Assembly: GCF_030269925.1 (NCBI RefSeq)
Contig: NC_085119.1
Coordinates: 12,063,001-12,127,000 of the forward strand
Source of the DNA: Bombyx mori
Taxonomy: Eukaryota; Arthropoda; Insecta; Lepidoptera; Bombycidae
Length of the DNA: 64,000 nt
Direction: 5' to 3'
Under the pieces are notes generated by a model that did not search any database, was not told the origin of the DNA, and was given only the letters and a program-made list of their open reading frames with translations. A program made the translations under genes and the position numbers. Position 1 is the stretch's first letter; each line of letters starts with the position of its first letter. Below, one piece after another: positions 33,881-46,100 of the stretch.

Positions 33881-34426
33881 TTCATTGCTTAGATGGGTGG
33901 ATGAGCTCACAGCCCACCTGGTGTTAAGTGGTTACCGGAGCCATCTACATCTGGCATAGACATCTACAACGTAAACGCCGCCACCTACCACCTACCACCT
34001 ACTTGAGATATGAGTTCTAAGGTCTCAGTATAGTTACAACGGCTGCTCCACCCTTCAAACCGAAACGCATTACTGCTTTACGGCTGAAGTTGGCGGAGTG
34101 GTTTTTTATTTTTTTTATTGGCCTTGTAGGCAGACGAGCATACGGCCCACCTGACGGTGAGTGGCTACCGTCGCCCATGGACTTCGGCCATGCCAGGGGC
34201 AGAGCCAAGCTGCTGCCTCCCGTTAAGTACTCTCCACAAGCCTCGCTTGAAGAAGGATACGTCATAGCGCTCGGGAAGCACCATGGAGTGGAGCTCATTC
34301 CAAAGCCGGATGGTACATGGCAAAAAAGATCTCTGAAAACGCACTGGGGATGAACACGGGGGCTCCAGGTAGTATCCAGGTGGTACCTACCCGTGCGAAC
34401 TCACAAGAGGACCTACCACCAGTTAA
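33881..34426 (-). repeat. Bm1 SINE split by a LINE fragment
   Basis: Antisense Bm1 at 33881-34102 (ATTGCTTAGATGGGTGGATG .. GCATTACTGCTTTACGGC) resumes at 34377-34426 (GGTGGTACCTACCCGTGCG .. CCTACCACCAGTTAA). Between them lies a LINE 3' fragment. The sequences at the two junctions (..GAGTGG and ..AGGTGG) look like a short target duplication. Confidence 0.85.
34103..34376 (-). mobile_element. 5'-truncated LINE copy inside a Bm1
   Basis: Poly-T, then GGCCTTGTAGGCAGACGAGC and antisense LINE coding sequence up to GGCTCCAGGTAGTATCC. About 270 bp of the LINE 3' end, in the same orientation as the Bm1 it entered. Younger than that Bm1. Confidence 0.85.
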
Positions 34427-35334
34427 GCGATCACCAGTCTAGAGATATGGCAACGTGTTAATGTGCCATGGGCCATGGGCCCTAGTCTCAATTGTATTGC
34501 ACAAGCGCTATTATATTCACTATACGAATAGATACCCTGGCCTATTTCTGCCGCAAACCTACGGCGGCACATCTGTTATAGAACATAATTTGGACTAATT
34601 AAATCACGGTGTAAACGAAAAGAGAACTTGCACCTAAGACTAGTCGACAATTTCCCAAGACCTATTAAAATAAAATAATCATATTATGAAATTGTATTTA
34701 GAATAGATAGAGAATCGAATGACATGCTATGTTTATTTTAAAATGTAATCTTAGATCAATTCAAACTCTGAGCTCGGAAAATTCCACATATTTGGAACAC
34801 ATGCTTGAACACCATTTACTGTATTTGAACAACATTATCAGTATTAAGACGTTATTTTTATCAAGATATAAAAATATGTAAAACAGAACTGAACTGCATT
34901 ACTCTTCTGCGTTATTTCATTATAAATAAGTCAAGTCCGTAATATTCAATAGGCTCCAAGCGACAGAATAGGATCATAAAAATCGACAGCCACACCGAAA
35001 AGTTAATGAACTTTTAAAGAAATAATAATAAAACATCGAAAACAAACAAATATAACGATTATTTCCAGACATTCGCATTTTTATAACGTCATAAAATGTA
35101 GTTGATAGCGCCTTATTATACTCACTTGTAGTAGTCGAAATGATAAGACACAGAATTCACTAAATAAAAGTTCATTTGTGTTGTTGCTGACAAAGGGCGT
35201 TAACGTATGTTTAAAATATTATTTTATAAATGACGACATACCTAACAGAGTACTAAATAAAATGTGGAATTACAGTGATTTTTGTTTAATGTGTATTTTA
35301 ATGACGTTATCTGAAGAGTTGTAAATGTACCAAG
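34427..35334. other. Region upstream of transporter gene 2
   Basis: AT-rich; presumably carries the promoter or 5' UTR of the second transporter. No distinct element recognised. Confidence 0.4.
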
Positions 35335-38300
35335 ATGTCTAACGCACCTGCGTACAAGGTGCCTCCAGACGGAGGATACGGATGGGTCATCACATTCGCG
35401 TATGCTTTGAATAATGTGAGTATTTTTAATTGAATATACGGTTTTTTTTTACAGTTGGAAATGAAAATCTGGTTTTAAACAGAATATTACATCAATCTGT
35501 AACGCAAATGTGTTCGATATCGGAAAATCCTTTTTTATAATTGTAAAATTCACGAACATAGCAAGAACAAGGAGAGCTACGTTTGAAAATTACATTATCA
35601 TAAATTGTTATCTTTATAAATCTTAAATGTTTGCGTAGATACAACTGCAAACTATCATACTCAGATATTTAATAGTTTCATTAGTGCCCCAATTAACGCA
35701 ACAAGTATCATTTAACGCTTATTCTCTAATCATTGAAAATGTTCAATGTTTGCAATATTACTAAAGGCCGATTTTAAATTAATTCATATATAACTTTACC
35801 TTGGTGGTAGGACCACTTGTGAGTCCCCGCGGGTGGGTACCACCACCCTGCCTGTTTCTACCGTGAAGCAGTAATGCGTTTCGGTTTGAAGGGTTGGGCA
35901 GCCGTTGTAACTGTACTGAGACCTTAGAAAAGCCTTAGAACTTATATCTCAAAGTGGGTGCGCATTTACGTTGTGGATGTCTATGGGCTCAAGTAACCAC
36001 TTAACACCAGGTGGGCTGTGAGCTCGTCCACCCATCTATGCAATAAAAAAAAATAAAAAAAAACTTGGCTGAAAACTCAGCATCAAACAATCAAACAGCC
36101 TACGCAATATAGAAATGTATAAACTAACAGTTACTCTATAAATCCCTTCGTAATATTTCGAAATGGAAACTATTTCACAAATTATCAAATGTTTATCACA
36201 CAATACGTAATAATAGTTGTGAAATTTTATCTTTTAATGTCTTGTGTTGGATAGTCAATCGTACTTACGGCACTAAAACTAGACTCAGGTCTTTTTGCTA
36301 TTCTTCTAGCGTTAAGGAAATCAATAACTGTCGTATTTCGATCGTATAACATTAGAGTAAGAAGTAACAGTAGTGTTGTTAAGACAGAATATTCAATTCT
36401 TTTTCGTGTGGATAATTTATAGACCATAAAAGGAATGCATTAATTTTAAATTTTCAATATACTCATGTTGCATAGGATATATATTATAGGATTCGTTGAG
36501 AAAACAATTAGCACTCATGAAAAACATGAGGCACATCAACATAAGCTTTAAACTGATAATGACATATTTAGCATAAATAATTAATCTATCTACTTTTACA
36601 ATTTCTATTATGGGCTTTCATTAATGCCAGAAAGAGTTGATATATCTGAAATACCAGGCTCACTAGGCGAAGAGGTTTATACACATATACCAAGTGACAG
36701 GTATGGTCCATTAGAATTTCATCTCCAGGACAGCTTCCTTTGTACATACATATATTTTTTTCCCCTTGTGCAGACGAGCATACGACCCACCTGATGGTGA
36801 GTGGTTACCGTCGCCTATGGACTTCAGCAATGCCAGGGGCAGAGTCAAGCCGCTTCCTACCGCTTAATATTCTCCACAAGCCTCGTTTGAAGAAGGACAT
36901 GCCATAGCGCTCGGGAAACACCGTGGAGGGGAGCTCATTCCATAGCCGGATGGTACGTGGCAAAAAATACTCCAGATGTAGTGGCTCCAGATAGTATGGA
37001 TGAACTCTACTCCGGTGGCGGGCGGTGCGATAGTAAAAACGAGACGCCGGTATCATCTCGAACAATTCCTCAGAGCACTCCCCATGAAACATACGGTACA
37101 AAATACAGAGGGAACCGAAGTCCTTCCGGCTCACACACTATCACTATTCTAAATCAATTAACCAATTTGAAATATCCTAATGGTATCTTGTGTATATCAT
37201 AAGAGCTATCTTCCATTTTAAGATTCTTTTGTTTGATTAAACTTTATCTACGCGTGCACATTTCCTTGAAAAAATTACACAGACGCTGATAGACACATGT
37301 TTAAATTTAATTTCTACGTGGAAAGAATTCGATTATGAAATATAAATGCTGGTATTTCGACAATATCACCGATGCGTACTTAATTAAATCTTATCAACAT
37401 AGATTTTTATTTACGCTTCAACACGAGTATATTTTAATCTGAGACTGCAAAAATAAGATAATAACGGTGTTGCTGACCTGATTTATTAATATATACTTAA
37501 TCTGGCCAATAATTAATCGTACAAGGAGAACAGCATTTTTTTTCTATTATTATTAAAAAATCGTAGTAGTACAGTGTGTATTACTTTAAACTTGAATAAT
37601 ATATCATTTAAAAAGTATGAAGCTCTTTCAAAATTATTTCTGTTAACCTGTGTAAAATCCTGCAAACGCTGCGGCCAGCTGCCTATTGAAGCACTCAGTT
37701 TCACCGTCGGGAATTTGGTCACTGATATGTTTTAGGGACTTCAAATTATCATTACCCTCGGAAAAATTCCGCGCTCTTTAAATGATACAAAATGCAGATT
37801 AAGATCGGGACTAGACGACGGGGGTCTTCAGCTCAGATGATGTCGGAAATGATACTTACGAGACACATTTTTAGCCCCGAGTTTGAGTTTTCCTGAAAGA
37901 ACCTTTCATAGGCGTGGAACATGGTGTTATTAAAAGTCAACTGTTAACTACCTTGATACGATTGTTTGAAACATTATCACAAAGATACGTCTCGGTTACT
38001 AATTGATTATCAACATTGATAGGGACCAAACCATTAGTGAAGCCGGAAAGTACGCTGATTGCACTCTAACAACTAATCAAGAATCTGCAGACCTTTGAGT
38101 TCGAGTATCCCCCTTCCTTATTTACAATCATGTTCATTAGTAAAAAATATCTTGTCTATATTAAAATATACCCAAGATTTTTGTGAGCCCACATGTTCCA
38201 GTAACCACTTAACACCAGGTGGGCTGTGAGCTCGTCCACACATCTAAGCATTAAACAAAAAAAAAAAAAAAAAAATACTGATGGTAAGACCTCTTGTGAG

Positions 38301-41300
38301 TCCGTGCGGGTACTGCCCTGCGTATTTCTGCCGTGAAGCAGTAGTACGTTTCGGTTTGAAGGGTGGGGCAGCCGTTGTAACTATACTTGAGACCTTAGAA
38401 CTTATATCTCAAGGCGGGTGGCGCATTTACGTTGTAGATGTCTATGGGCTCCAGTAACAACTTAACACCAGGTGGGTTGTGAGCTCGTCCACCCATTTAA
38501 GCAATAAAAAATAAAATAAAACCATTTTAGTTTGAGGAACGGGACAGTCAATCCGCAGTCTATTTGAAACTTCGACTACCTTCGATCTCAGGCCCAAGGT
38601 GGGTAGCAGCATTGTGCACGTCTATACATTTTGTTAACCTTCAAGTAGGTCGCGAACTCGTCTACCAACGTAATATAATGGAACAGCACGCTGAGTTTCT
38701 CGCCGGATGTTCTCAGCGGGTCGCGGTTCCGATCCGGTAGTGGATTCATTAGCATTAGTAGAAGCAGTCGCTCTAGAGTTGTTAGGTCTCCTTCAGAGGC
38801 ACTCGGGCAGCTGTTAACAAATACCACCCCTTCTGGCTCAGCCTTTGCTCGCCCACCTGTCCTGGTAAAACTTGGAAATGGATTCCGAGCCACCAGTAAT
38901 CCTTCAATCATAAAAAAGATGTATATAATGGAATAGCATTTTATCAACTTGGAACTGTATCTCAATTAAATTGTATGAAATCGTAAAATGAATAGAATAG
39001 CAAAGGTTAAACCTTAAAAGTTTTTAATCAGGGTTTTATTCATTTCCAGGTAGTCGTTCTACCCCTCATTAGTAGCTTCGGTCTGGTGTTCCAAGAAGCG
39101 TTTGATGAGACGGGTTTGACTCCTACGCAAGGGACCTTAGTTATAATACTCAATCATAGTATTGGAATGTTGTTGTCGTTCTTTGGAGGACCATTACTAC
39201 GACGGTTTGGATACCGAAAAGTAGCTGCCGTCGGGGCTATACTTATCTCTGCTGGACTCATATTAACGAGTTTAGCATCTAGTTTCTGGGTCTTCATTTT
39301 ATCGTACAGTATTCTAAATTGTAAGCATCTTGAAACAGTTTTTTAAAAAAGTGTCATAAAACGTACAGTTCGTAAGGAAACTTTTGTTTTGAATTTCAGC
39401 AATGGGTGTAGCTTCAGTAATGGCTGCATTCACATTAGCAATTAATTCGTTCTTCAAGGAAAAACGAAGTAGAGCAATCGGTGTCGGCATGTCAGTCACA
39501 GGACTTGGAGCAATTTACATGCCACTGCTCATGAGTACTCTCATTTACGCGTACGGTTGGCGATATGCTGTATTAATATTGAGTGCAATTTGTCTTCACT
39601 CACTTTTAGCGGCATGTCTGCTAAGGCCTGCGAAATGGTACTTAAAAGACCCACCGCTCTCGGAAGAGCTTGTACCTCTAAACAAAGAGACTGATGTTGA
39701 ACTTGTCAACGGTAGCATTACGTCTTCATTAAAAGGTAATCCGATGCAAGATGTGGATAATGTTTACAAGTACTGAATATCACAATAATAATATTAATAT
39801 TTTCAGGAATAGCTTCTTTGCATATGAATGATACGAAAGAAAACGGTGGAATTCCAATGAAAAGTTTTTCTATGGGATCACTGAACAGTAACTCAAGTTT
39901 GCAGTCAAGAAATGCTGTATCGCACCCTGATGTGCGTCCAAAGCAAAACGAAACACCACTAGCACAGGCGCGTTACAAATGGTGGGAATCACAAGAAGTA
40001 AATCTTGGGAGCTCCATAAATATTTTCAATGAAATCATTGAGAATAAGAAACATAAAGAAGTCGATGTGTTGACGACAGAGGAAAAAGAGAAAAAAGGCT
40101 TTTTACAAAATTTCGTCGATTTCTTTGATTTAACACTTTTAAAAGATCCAATATTTGTTAGTATTCTAATTGGTCTCTCAGTAGCTGCTTGCGTTGAAAC
40201 AAACTTTTCTCTGCTCTTACCAATTATTCTTAAAGATATGTTAAAATTCGAAACAAGCGAAATAGCTCAGATTATGTCTATCATAGGTTTCTCAGACACA
40301 CTGTTTCGACTGGTAGCACCTTTTATTGGAGAGTGGTGGAATAAATCTCCCAGAGTTATGTACATGGTTAGTTTGACGCTAGTAATTATCATCAGAACTA
40401 GTAAGTATTATTGATTAGCTTTAATTTTTTTGAGATCGTTGTCGAAGTATTTTTGTTTGCTTTCTTTTTTCTTTTTTTATTGCCCATAGCCCACCTGGTG
40501 TTAAGTGGTTGCTGGAGCCCATAGACATCTATAACGTAAATGCGCCACCCATCTTGAGATATAAGTTCTAAGGTATCAGTATAGTTACAACGGCTGCCCC
40601 ACCCTTCAAACCGAAACGCATTACTGCTTCACGGCAAAAAGGCGGGGCGGTGGTACCTACCCGTGCGGACTCACAAGAGTTCCTACCACCAGTACAAAAT
40701 ATCTTTGTCAAAATATCTCTGTCTGTGTAAGTCTGTCCGAATAATTATTAATATTGTAATGGTGTAAAAATTGTATTTATTTAACTTACCGGATGATAAT
40801 TCATAAACTAACTAACACGAAAAAAATTGTTTTTTCAGTAATGCTTTTCACGCATTCTTATTTAGGAATGGTTTTCGTGGCAGTAGCCATGGGATTTACA
40901 AAAGGAATACGTACTGTTTACATGAATTTGATAATCCCTTGCTACGTTCCACTGGAGAGACTGCCATTTGCTTCTGGGATACAAATGTTTTTCAATGGCA
41001 TTATCATCGCTTCAATCGGATCGTTACTAGGTAAACAGCATTATATTATTTTCATATGATTATTGTAGTAATTGAACTCTCATAGTTTTTCTATTAAAAG
41101 TAAACCAAAAAAATCTAAGCTAAATTTATACACATTCTCGGTCTACACACTAGATCAATTAAAAGTGTTCTATGACAACTAGCTATAGTAATATAATTCA
41201 TGAATCGCATGACCCGTGTACTAATTTAAAGAAAAATACTAAAAGAAGTTATTATCAACAACTTCATTATTAGATGAGCACAAATTCTGCCCAAACTCGT

Positions 41301-42443
41301 AACGTAGCACATGTATCGAAATAAATAGGTTGTAAAAACTGGATGTTCAGTATAACTCTGGCTATTTTACATTTAAAAAGTAAATATTAGACGTTAAATC
41401 CTTTTGGGATGGAAATCACGATCTTTCTAATTATTATCCTTCTATTACTATCTAACTGAATATAAATAAATAATAAATAAATAAATATTTACTAACAATC
41501 ACGCCACGTTAACTGGTCCCGTGATAAGTTCGTAAAGAACTTGTGTACAGGTATCAGATAACGGAAATAAATGTAAGATTTTTATTATACACATACATAT
41601 ATTTAATATACATCCATAACCCTGGAGAAGACATTTATATTTATCATACAAATATCTTCCCTTAGCGGGATTCGAACCCGCGACCCCCTTGTTTTTTTTT
41701 TTTATTTTTTTTTTTATTGCTTAGATGTGTGGACGAGCTCACAGCCCACCTGGTGTTAAGTGGTTACTGGAGCCCATAGACATCTACAACGTAAATGCGC
41801 CACACACCTTGAGATATAGTTCTAAGGTCTCAGTATAGTCACAACGGCTGCCCCACCCTTCAAACCGAAACGCATTACTGCTTCACGGCAGAAATAAGCA
41901 GGGCGGTGGTACCTACCCGTGCGGACTTACAAGAGGTCCTACCACCAGTAATTACGCAAATGATAATTTTGCGGGTTTGATTTTTATTGCACGATGTTAT
42001 TCCTTCACCGTGGAAGTCAATCGTGAACATTTGTTGAGTACGTATTTCATTAGAAAAATTGGTACCCGCCAGCGAGATTCGAACACCAGTGCATCGCTCG
42101 ATACGAATGCACCGGACGTCTTATCCTTTAGGCCACGATGACTTCTTCTTATGTAGTGACCATGTCACTTACCACTTCACCAGACGGCCGTTAAATGTAC
42201 AACATTTAGATTATTTGATTACGAGTATATAATTAATCGTTAAAACCGAAATAATACTAAAATCGAATATGTTATCACTTTTTTTTAATTTCAGGTCGCA
42301 TTCGTGAATCTTCAGGAACCTACATTATGCCTATAATTGTATTAAACATAGTCACACTTTTAACTATAATTCTATGGAACTGTGAATTCTTGTATCTAAG
42401 AATAAAAAATAAAAATCAAAAGGACAACCAACTTGAGGCTTAA
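35335..42443 (+). CDS. Monocarboxylate transporter-like protein (SLC16 family), gene 2
   Basis: Six coding exons: 35335-35415, 39050-39320, 39400-39735, 39807-40400, 40839-41030, 42295-42443, all with GT-AG borders and matching phases, giving 540 residues. A 12-helix carrier like gene 1: PPDGGYGWVI before helix 1, FFKEKRSRAIGVGMSVTGLG at helix 5, and the helix 8 Asp-Arg pair kept as GFSDTLFRLVAPF. The MCT1 Lys38 position is Ser (LPLISSFG). The loop between helices 6 and 7 is about 130 residues. Intron 1 (after ALNN) sits at the same aligned site and phase as in gene 1 (after GLSN), and the last two introns also match, so the pair arose by tandem duplication. Gene 2 has no intron matching intron 2 of gene 1, but has a 71-bp intron in the loop. 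Reading through that intron would stop after NVYKY, leaving a six-helix product. Confidence 0.9.
35801..36064 (+). repeat. Bm1 SINE, head missing (intron 1 of gene 2)
   Basis: Sense copy: GGTGGTAGGACCACTTGTGAG .. CAGGTGGGCTGTGAGCTCG .. ATGCAATAAAAAA. It carries a small local duplication (CCTTAGAAAAGCCTTAGAAC). Confidence 0.9.
36756..37135 (-). mobile_element. 5'-truncated LINE copy (intron 1 of gene 2)
   Basis: Antisense LINE 3' end: T run, GCAGACGAGCATACGACCC, and the C-terminal frame (FHGECSEELFEMIPASRFYY). About 35 bp of coding sequence around the STVRFQR segment are deleted. Inactive. Confidence 0.85.
38180..38275 (+). repeat. Bm1 SINE, short 3' fragment
   Basis: About 95 bp: CCAGTAACCACTTAACACC .. 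GAGCTCGTCCACACATCTAA, then a long A run that abuts the next Bm1 copy. Confidence 0.85.
38276..38520 (+). repeat. Bm1 SINE in the A-tail of the previous copy
   Basis: Sense copy starting at GATGGTAAGACCTCTTGTGAG and ending in AAGCAATAAAAAATAAAATA. It begins directly after the A run of the short copy, in the same orientation, so it probably inserted into that tail. Confidence 0.85.
38688..38918 (+). repeat. SINE-like repeat, tail type A (intron 1 of gene 2)
   Basis: Sense: central block GCTGAGTTTCTCGCCGGATG .. GATCCGGTAGTGGATTC, then CCCACCTGTCCTGGTAAAAC and the tail CCACCAGTAATCCTTCAATC plus A run. Ends about 130 bp before coding exon 2. Confidence 0.75.
40470..40696 (-). repeat. Bm1 SINE, head missing (intron 4 of gene 2)
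   Basis: Antisense: T run, ATTGCCCATAGCCCACCTGG, CGCATTACTGCTTCACGGC, ending CCTACCACCAGTAC. About 18 bp of the usual tail (TTAGATGGGTGGACGAGC) are missing. Confidence 0.85.
41460..42195 (-). repeat. tRNA-derived SINE split by a Bm1 (intron 5 of gene 2)
   Basis: Parts 41460-41692 and 42146-42195. Read in sense, the head is GGCCGTCTGGTGAAGTGGTA with a tRNA A-box (TGGTGAAGTGG) and, after the Bm1 is removed, GCGGGTTCGAATCCCGC, a clear B-box with T-stem. The body contains CTCCAGGGTTATGGATGTAT and the tail is TTTATTTATTATTTATT. I know this SINE type from moths but not its name. A pol III promoter can be read but this is not a tRNA gene. Confidence 0.8.
41693..42145 (-). repeat. Bm1 SINE, full length, inside another SINE
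   Basis: Antisense, from a double T run through ATTGCTTAGATGTGTGGACG to the tRNA-like head ending GGCCACGATGACTTC. Inserted between the A- and B-box halves of the host SINE's head. Confidence 0.9.
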
Positions 42444-43004
42444 AACTGTCTATTTAATTTAACTTTTTCTTTTATTTATATTTAATATCTTACTATACCG
42501 CTCACGTGACTCCGTAAATACATTGAAACAACTAATAATGCTTGTAGATTTTATATTTACAAAGATATTTACATTTTACATCTTATGACTTATCTAATTA
42601 GTCTTATTTTCCTTACAAAAACTTTATTTACACAAGTCCACGATACTAATTTTATTTTATAAAAATGACATAAGCAATCCACATTTTAATAGTGAGAGTG
42701 CCTGTAAAATATGTCAATTTGTATTAAGTACGTGGAGTTACAGACATTAAACACTATATCATACTTATATCACGATGCAATTTCATCTTTACAAGACACT
42801 GGCCGAGTGTTCTTTTTGTGTGCACAATGTCCAGCACATGCTAGAAGTTTCATCAAAAGTCACAAATTATTAATTAATGAAACATAATGTAATATTTCAT
42901 TAGAAGAATTATGACGTCACTCTTCAAATATTCTTAGGAGTTCCTATGGCTGTTATACCTGTCGAACCCTGTAAAAAGTACATCCATATTAAGGAAATCT
43001 TTCG

Positions 43005-43010
43005 AATAAA
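43005..43010 (+). promoter_or_regulatory. Possible poly-A signal of transporter gene 2
   Basis: AATAAA about 560 bp after the stop codon, the first good match downstream. No transcript evidence. Confidence 0.35.
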
Positions 43011-43123
43011 AAATTAATCTAAATTGTTCTAAATTCTATGATTCGTACTTTGTAATTAGTAGAGAATTAGTACGGTACAATATTTACATTAGTTGATTTG
43101 TAGTCACATGTGCAACAACAAAT

Positions 43124-43129
43124 TTTATT
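43124..43129 (-). promoter_or_regulatory. Possible poly-A signal of the secreted-protein gene
   Basis: AATAAA on the minus strand (TTTATT on plus), about 70 bp after the stop at 43197. With the plus-strand signal at 43005, the two converging transcripts would end roughly 100 bp apart. Confidence 0.45.
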
Positions 43130-43196
43130 TATCAAAATCGACAAGATAGGTTTGATTTTGAGAGGTGTGGCAATGAAAATTGTGTCAAGAGTATTA

Positions 43197-46100
43197 TTAG
43201 TAAAAGAATAGAACCTCTTCAAGCAGGGTTGGACTATCTGGCAGCGATTCGACCTCCAGAGCGTTTACTGAAAAGAAAGTGCATTTAATATATAATACAA
43301 TGTGCTCAAGATTAATAGTGACTCAAAAAATTAAAACACTCACTGCTTTGGTACCAGCTTTTGGAAAATTCATAAGTGTCACTTCTTCCTGATTCTATCT
43401 TCCCTCCTGAGGTAAAACCAAACGATGGTCTGTTCACAAATGTAGCAGATTTTAATGGGATTTCGTCTGATGCATTTTGAATACTGTCAACTTTCGTCTT
43501 TTTTGTTTCAAACTTTTCATTTGCGTACCAGCTATTGGAAATATTTCCGATGTCTCTCCAAGGTCTCGATGTAACTACATAAACTTTTTCTTTTGTCAAA
43601 GGTGATATTGAAGTTTGTATTTTACCCCACGGTGGCGGGGTCGTTGTGGATGTACTGCTTGTGATAGGCGTTGTTCGGAATGACGAAGCAGCTGTGTATA
43701 CGTGAAACTTATTTATTTCACTGAGTGACCCATTTTTATTATCAATGTGTTTTGTTTTAGTTCTTTCAATCATATTATATTCTTTCCGTGGGGGTGTTAG
43801 TGTGCTGTTGATTTTATCGGTTGAATGTACGATATGTTGAATACTGCTTGCACTTTCATGATCATAAAAATCATAATTATGATAGCTATTCGTTTCAGAA
43901 TCATAATTGGTAGGCACAGTAGTTGTGAAAAAATCGTCAGGTATTTGTTTCGCGAGTTTTTCGCTGCTTCTCGTTTTCTCTTGATTTTTATATTCTTTAG
44001 AATACTCTTGCTCTGTCCAATCATCGATGGTATGTTGTAATTTAATAATGTCAAAAGGCGTTTCTCTCACCTCATAAAAATTATTAAAAGTATTTGCTGG
44101 GCTTAGTTGGTCTTGATCGTAATTTTCTAACACCTCCTGTTTCGTATCTTCTGTAGTCGTTGCAAGTGTAGTATATTGTTCGGTAGTAGTAAAAACGCTT
44201 TCTTTATGTGGTGGAATATTCCTTGGTTGGAATTCTTTTTCAGATATTATAGACCATTCTTTAGTGCCTTGGGAGTAATCGTTGTCAACTTCTTTTCTCA
44301 AAGTTGTGTATGGCACGATTATTTGAACAAACTTTGGTTTATTAGATTTAACCGGCTCTTCTGCAGGTGGAGACAAACTATGACTGTAATCTGTTCTACT
44401 TTCATCCCAACTTGTCAAAGTAGGAGGCTTTGGAGCTATAGTTGTAGAAGGTGCATCGTCATAAATCTCATATTCATTTTCCGCACGCGGAGTAGATAGA
44501 GATAATATAAAATCTCCATGATTTTTATGAGGGGCACTAGGTTTCAAGTATAGAAGAGGTGAATCAATGTTCTGTAAATTATTTTCTGTACGATATTTAT
44601 CGACATCCTCGTCTTTGACACCACGTAAATCTGCAAAGCTTGGCTTGTTATCGGAATTATGAAATGAATTTTTATTCATCTCTAGAGGTATTCCTGTATC
44701 GTAATTAATATCATTACCAACATCAACACCTGTACTTTCAAAACTAGCATCTGATGTTTTGGTAGCTGAAATATGATCTTCAGACGCTTGAGGAGAAATG
44801 TCTTTTATTTCATCAATCACATAGCTACTTGGTATATTCCGATAAGATTTGCTTTGATTAGTGTTCTGTACAGCGTCTATATCTATGACCGGCGATTCTA
44901 CAAATGTTGCGGGATAATCGACAGAATGGGTATATTCAACCAACGGTATACTTTGTGCCACATTGTAATTGTTTAATGTTTGTTGCATTTGGTTTATTCC
45001 TTGAACAACGTTATTGGGGAAAGCAGTGATCGGCCTAAAAGGACGAGCATTAAATATCGGTGGTAGTGGAGAAACGCTTAAATTTGGTAAAGCAACCGGT
45101 TGCAATGTGTGAATATTTCTTCCTCTATTCAATGTAAATGGAGCTGGATTCGCTAAGGCCAAAGAATGTTTTGGATATGTCATATTTGTAACACCGTGCG
45201 GTAATACTTCAGTTCGTACTTTTGTTGATTCTGCTGCTGTAGCTGAAGCTGGATATGATATGTCAAGTACGTTGATATTAGTTATAGTTTCGCCATACGA
45301 ATTTCTGAACTCCGTTGGATGTGTAACCTTAGGAAGTTGTAATTCGTGTGATGGATTTAAATCTCTTAATATTTCTACATCGCTCTGAGGTGAATTATTA
45401 TTTACATCATTTGGCTGAACTGCTGGTGTCCAAGCTTCGGGCGTAGTTCCGGGATATGGAATTCCGTAAGAATATGATGTAGTAGAGTACATGGGCGCTG
45501 GTGTTCCATATAAAGTTGAAGGTGCATACGTTGAACTCATGTGGTTGTATGAAGATATTTCATTTGGAAAAGTATTGAATATATGATTAGATGGAGGTGA
45601 GTAAGAATTACTTGTCTGTTCCATAGGTGCACCATTTGGTATCCCGTAATAAGAACTAGGTAAACCGTACGTAGAACTTGAAATAGAGAAAGAAGATGAC
45701 AATGGATTTTGGGAATTCAATTCCAAAGTATGAGTAGGGCTAGGCGGCCCATATGTAGAGCTTTGTATATTGTTAGACTGAGGCGGAGAACCAAAATTAG
45801 GTTGCGGTAAAAGAGACGAACTTGACAGAGTCTTTAAATTTTGATTGACATTTTGTTGTACATGAAACGATTGCGAATTGTATTGTCTGCCATTTTGAAT
45901 ATTGGTAACTGCTGTTGGACTTGGAGGGCCATATGTCGAAACTGGTTTTTGATATGTATTTTCATTGCCTAAATTATTGTATCTAATTACTGGCAGCCAC
46001 GGCACTAGGTTACAAGGATTGCAATCCTTTTTTATTTGATTTCCATTGTTGCCACTAAAAACTAGCGATGTGGGATCATGACTCGTCTGTTGAGACGGAA

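Noticed and set aside
33866..40460. GAAGTATTTTTGTT next to two antisense Bm1 copies (33867 and 40445)
   Set aside because: Only about 14 AT-rich bases shared; insufficient for a transduced flank.
41655..41690. tRNA T-stem/B-box sequence suggesting a tRNA gene
   Set aside because: After removing the Bm1, the rest is a tRNA-derived SINE with a non-tRNA body and tail and no proper acceptor stem.
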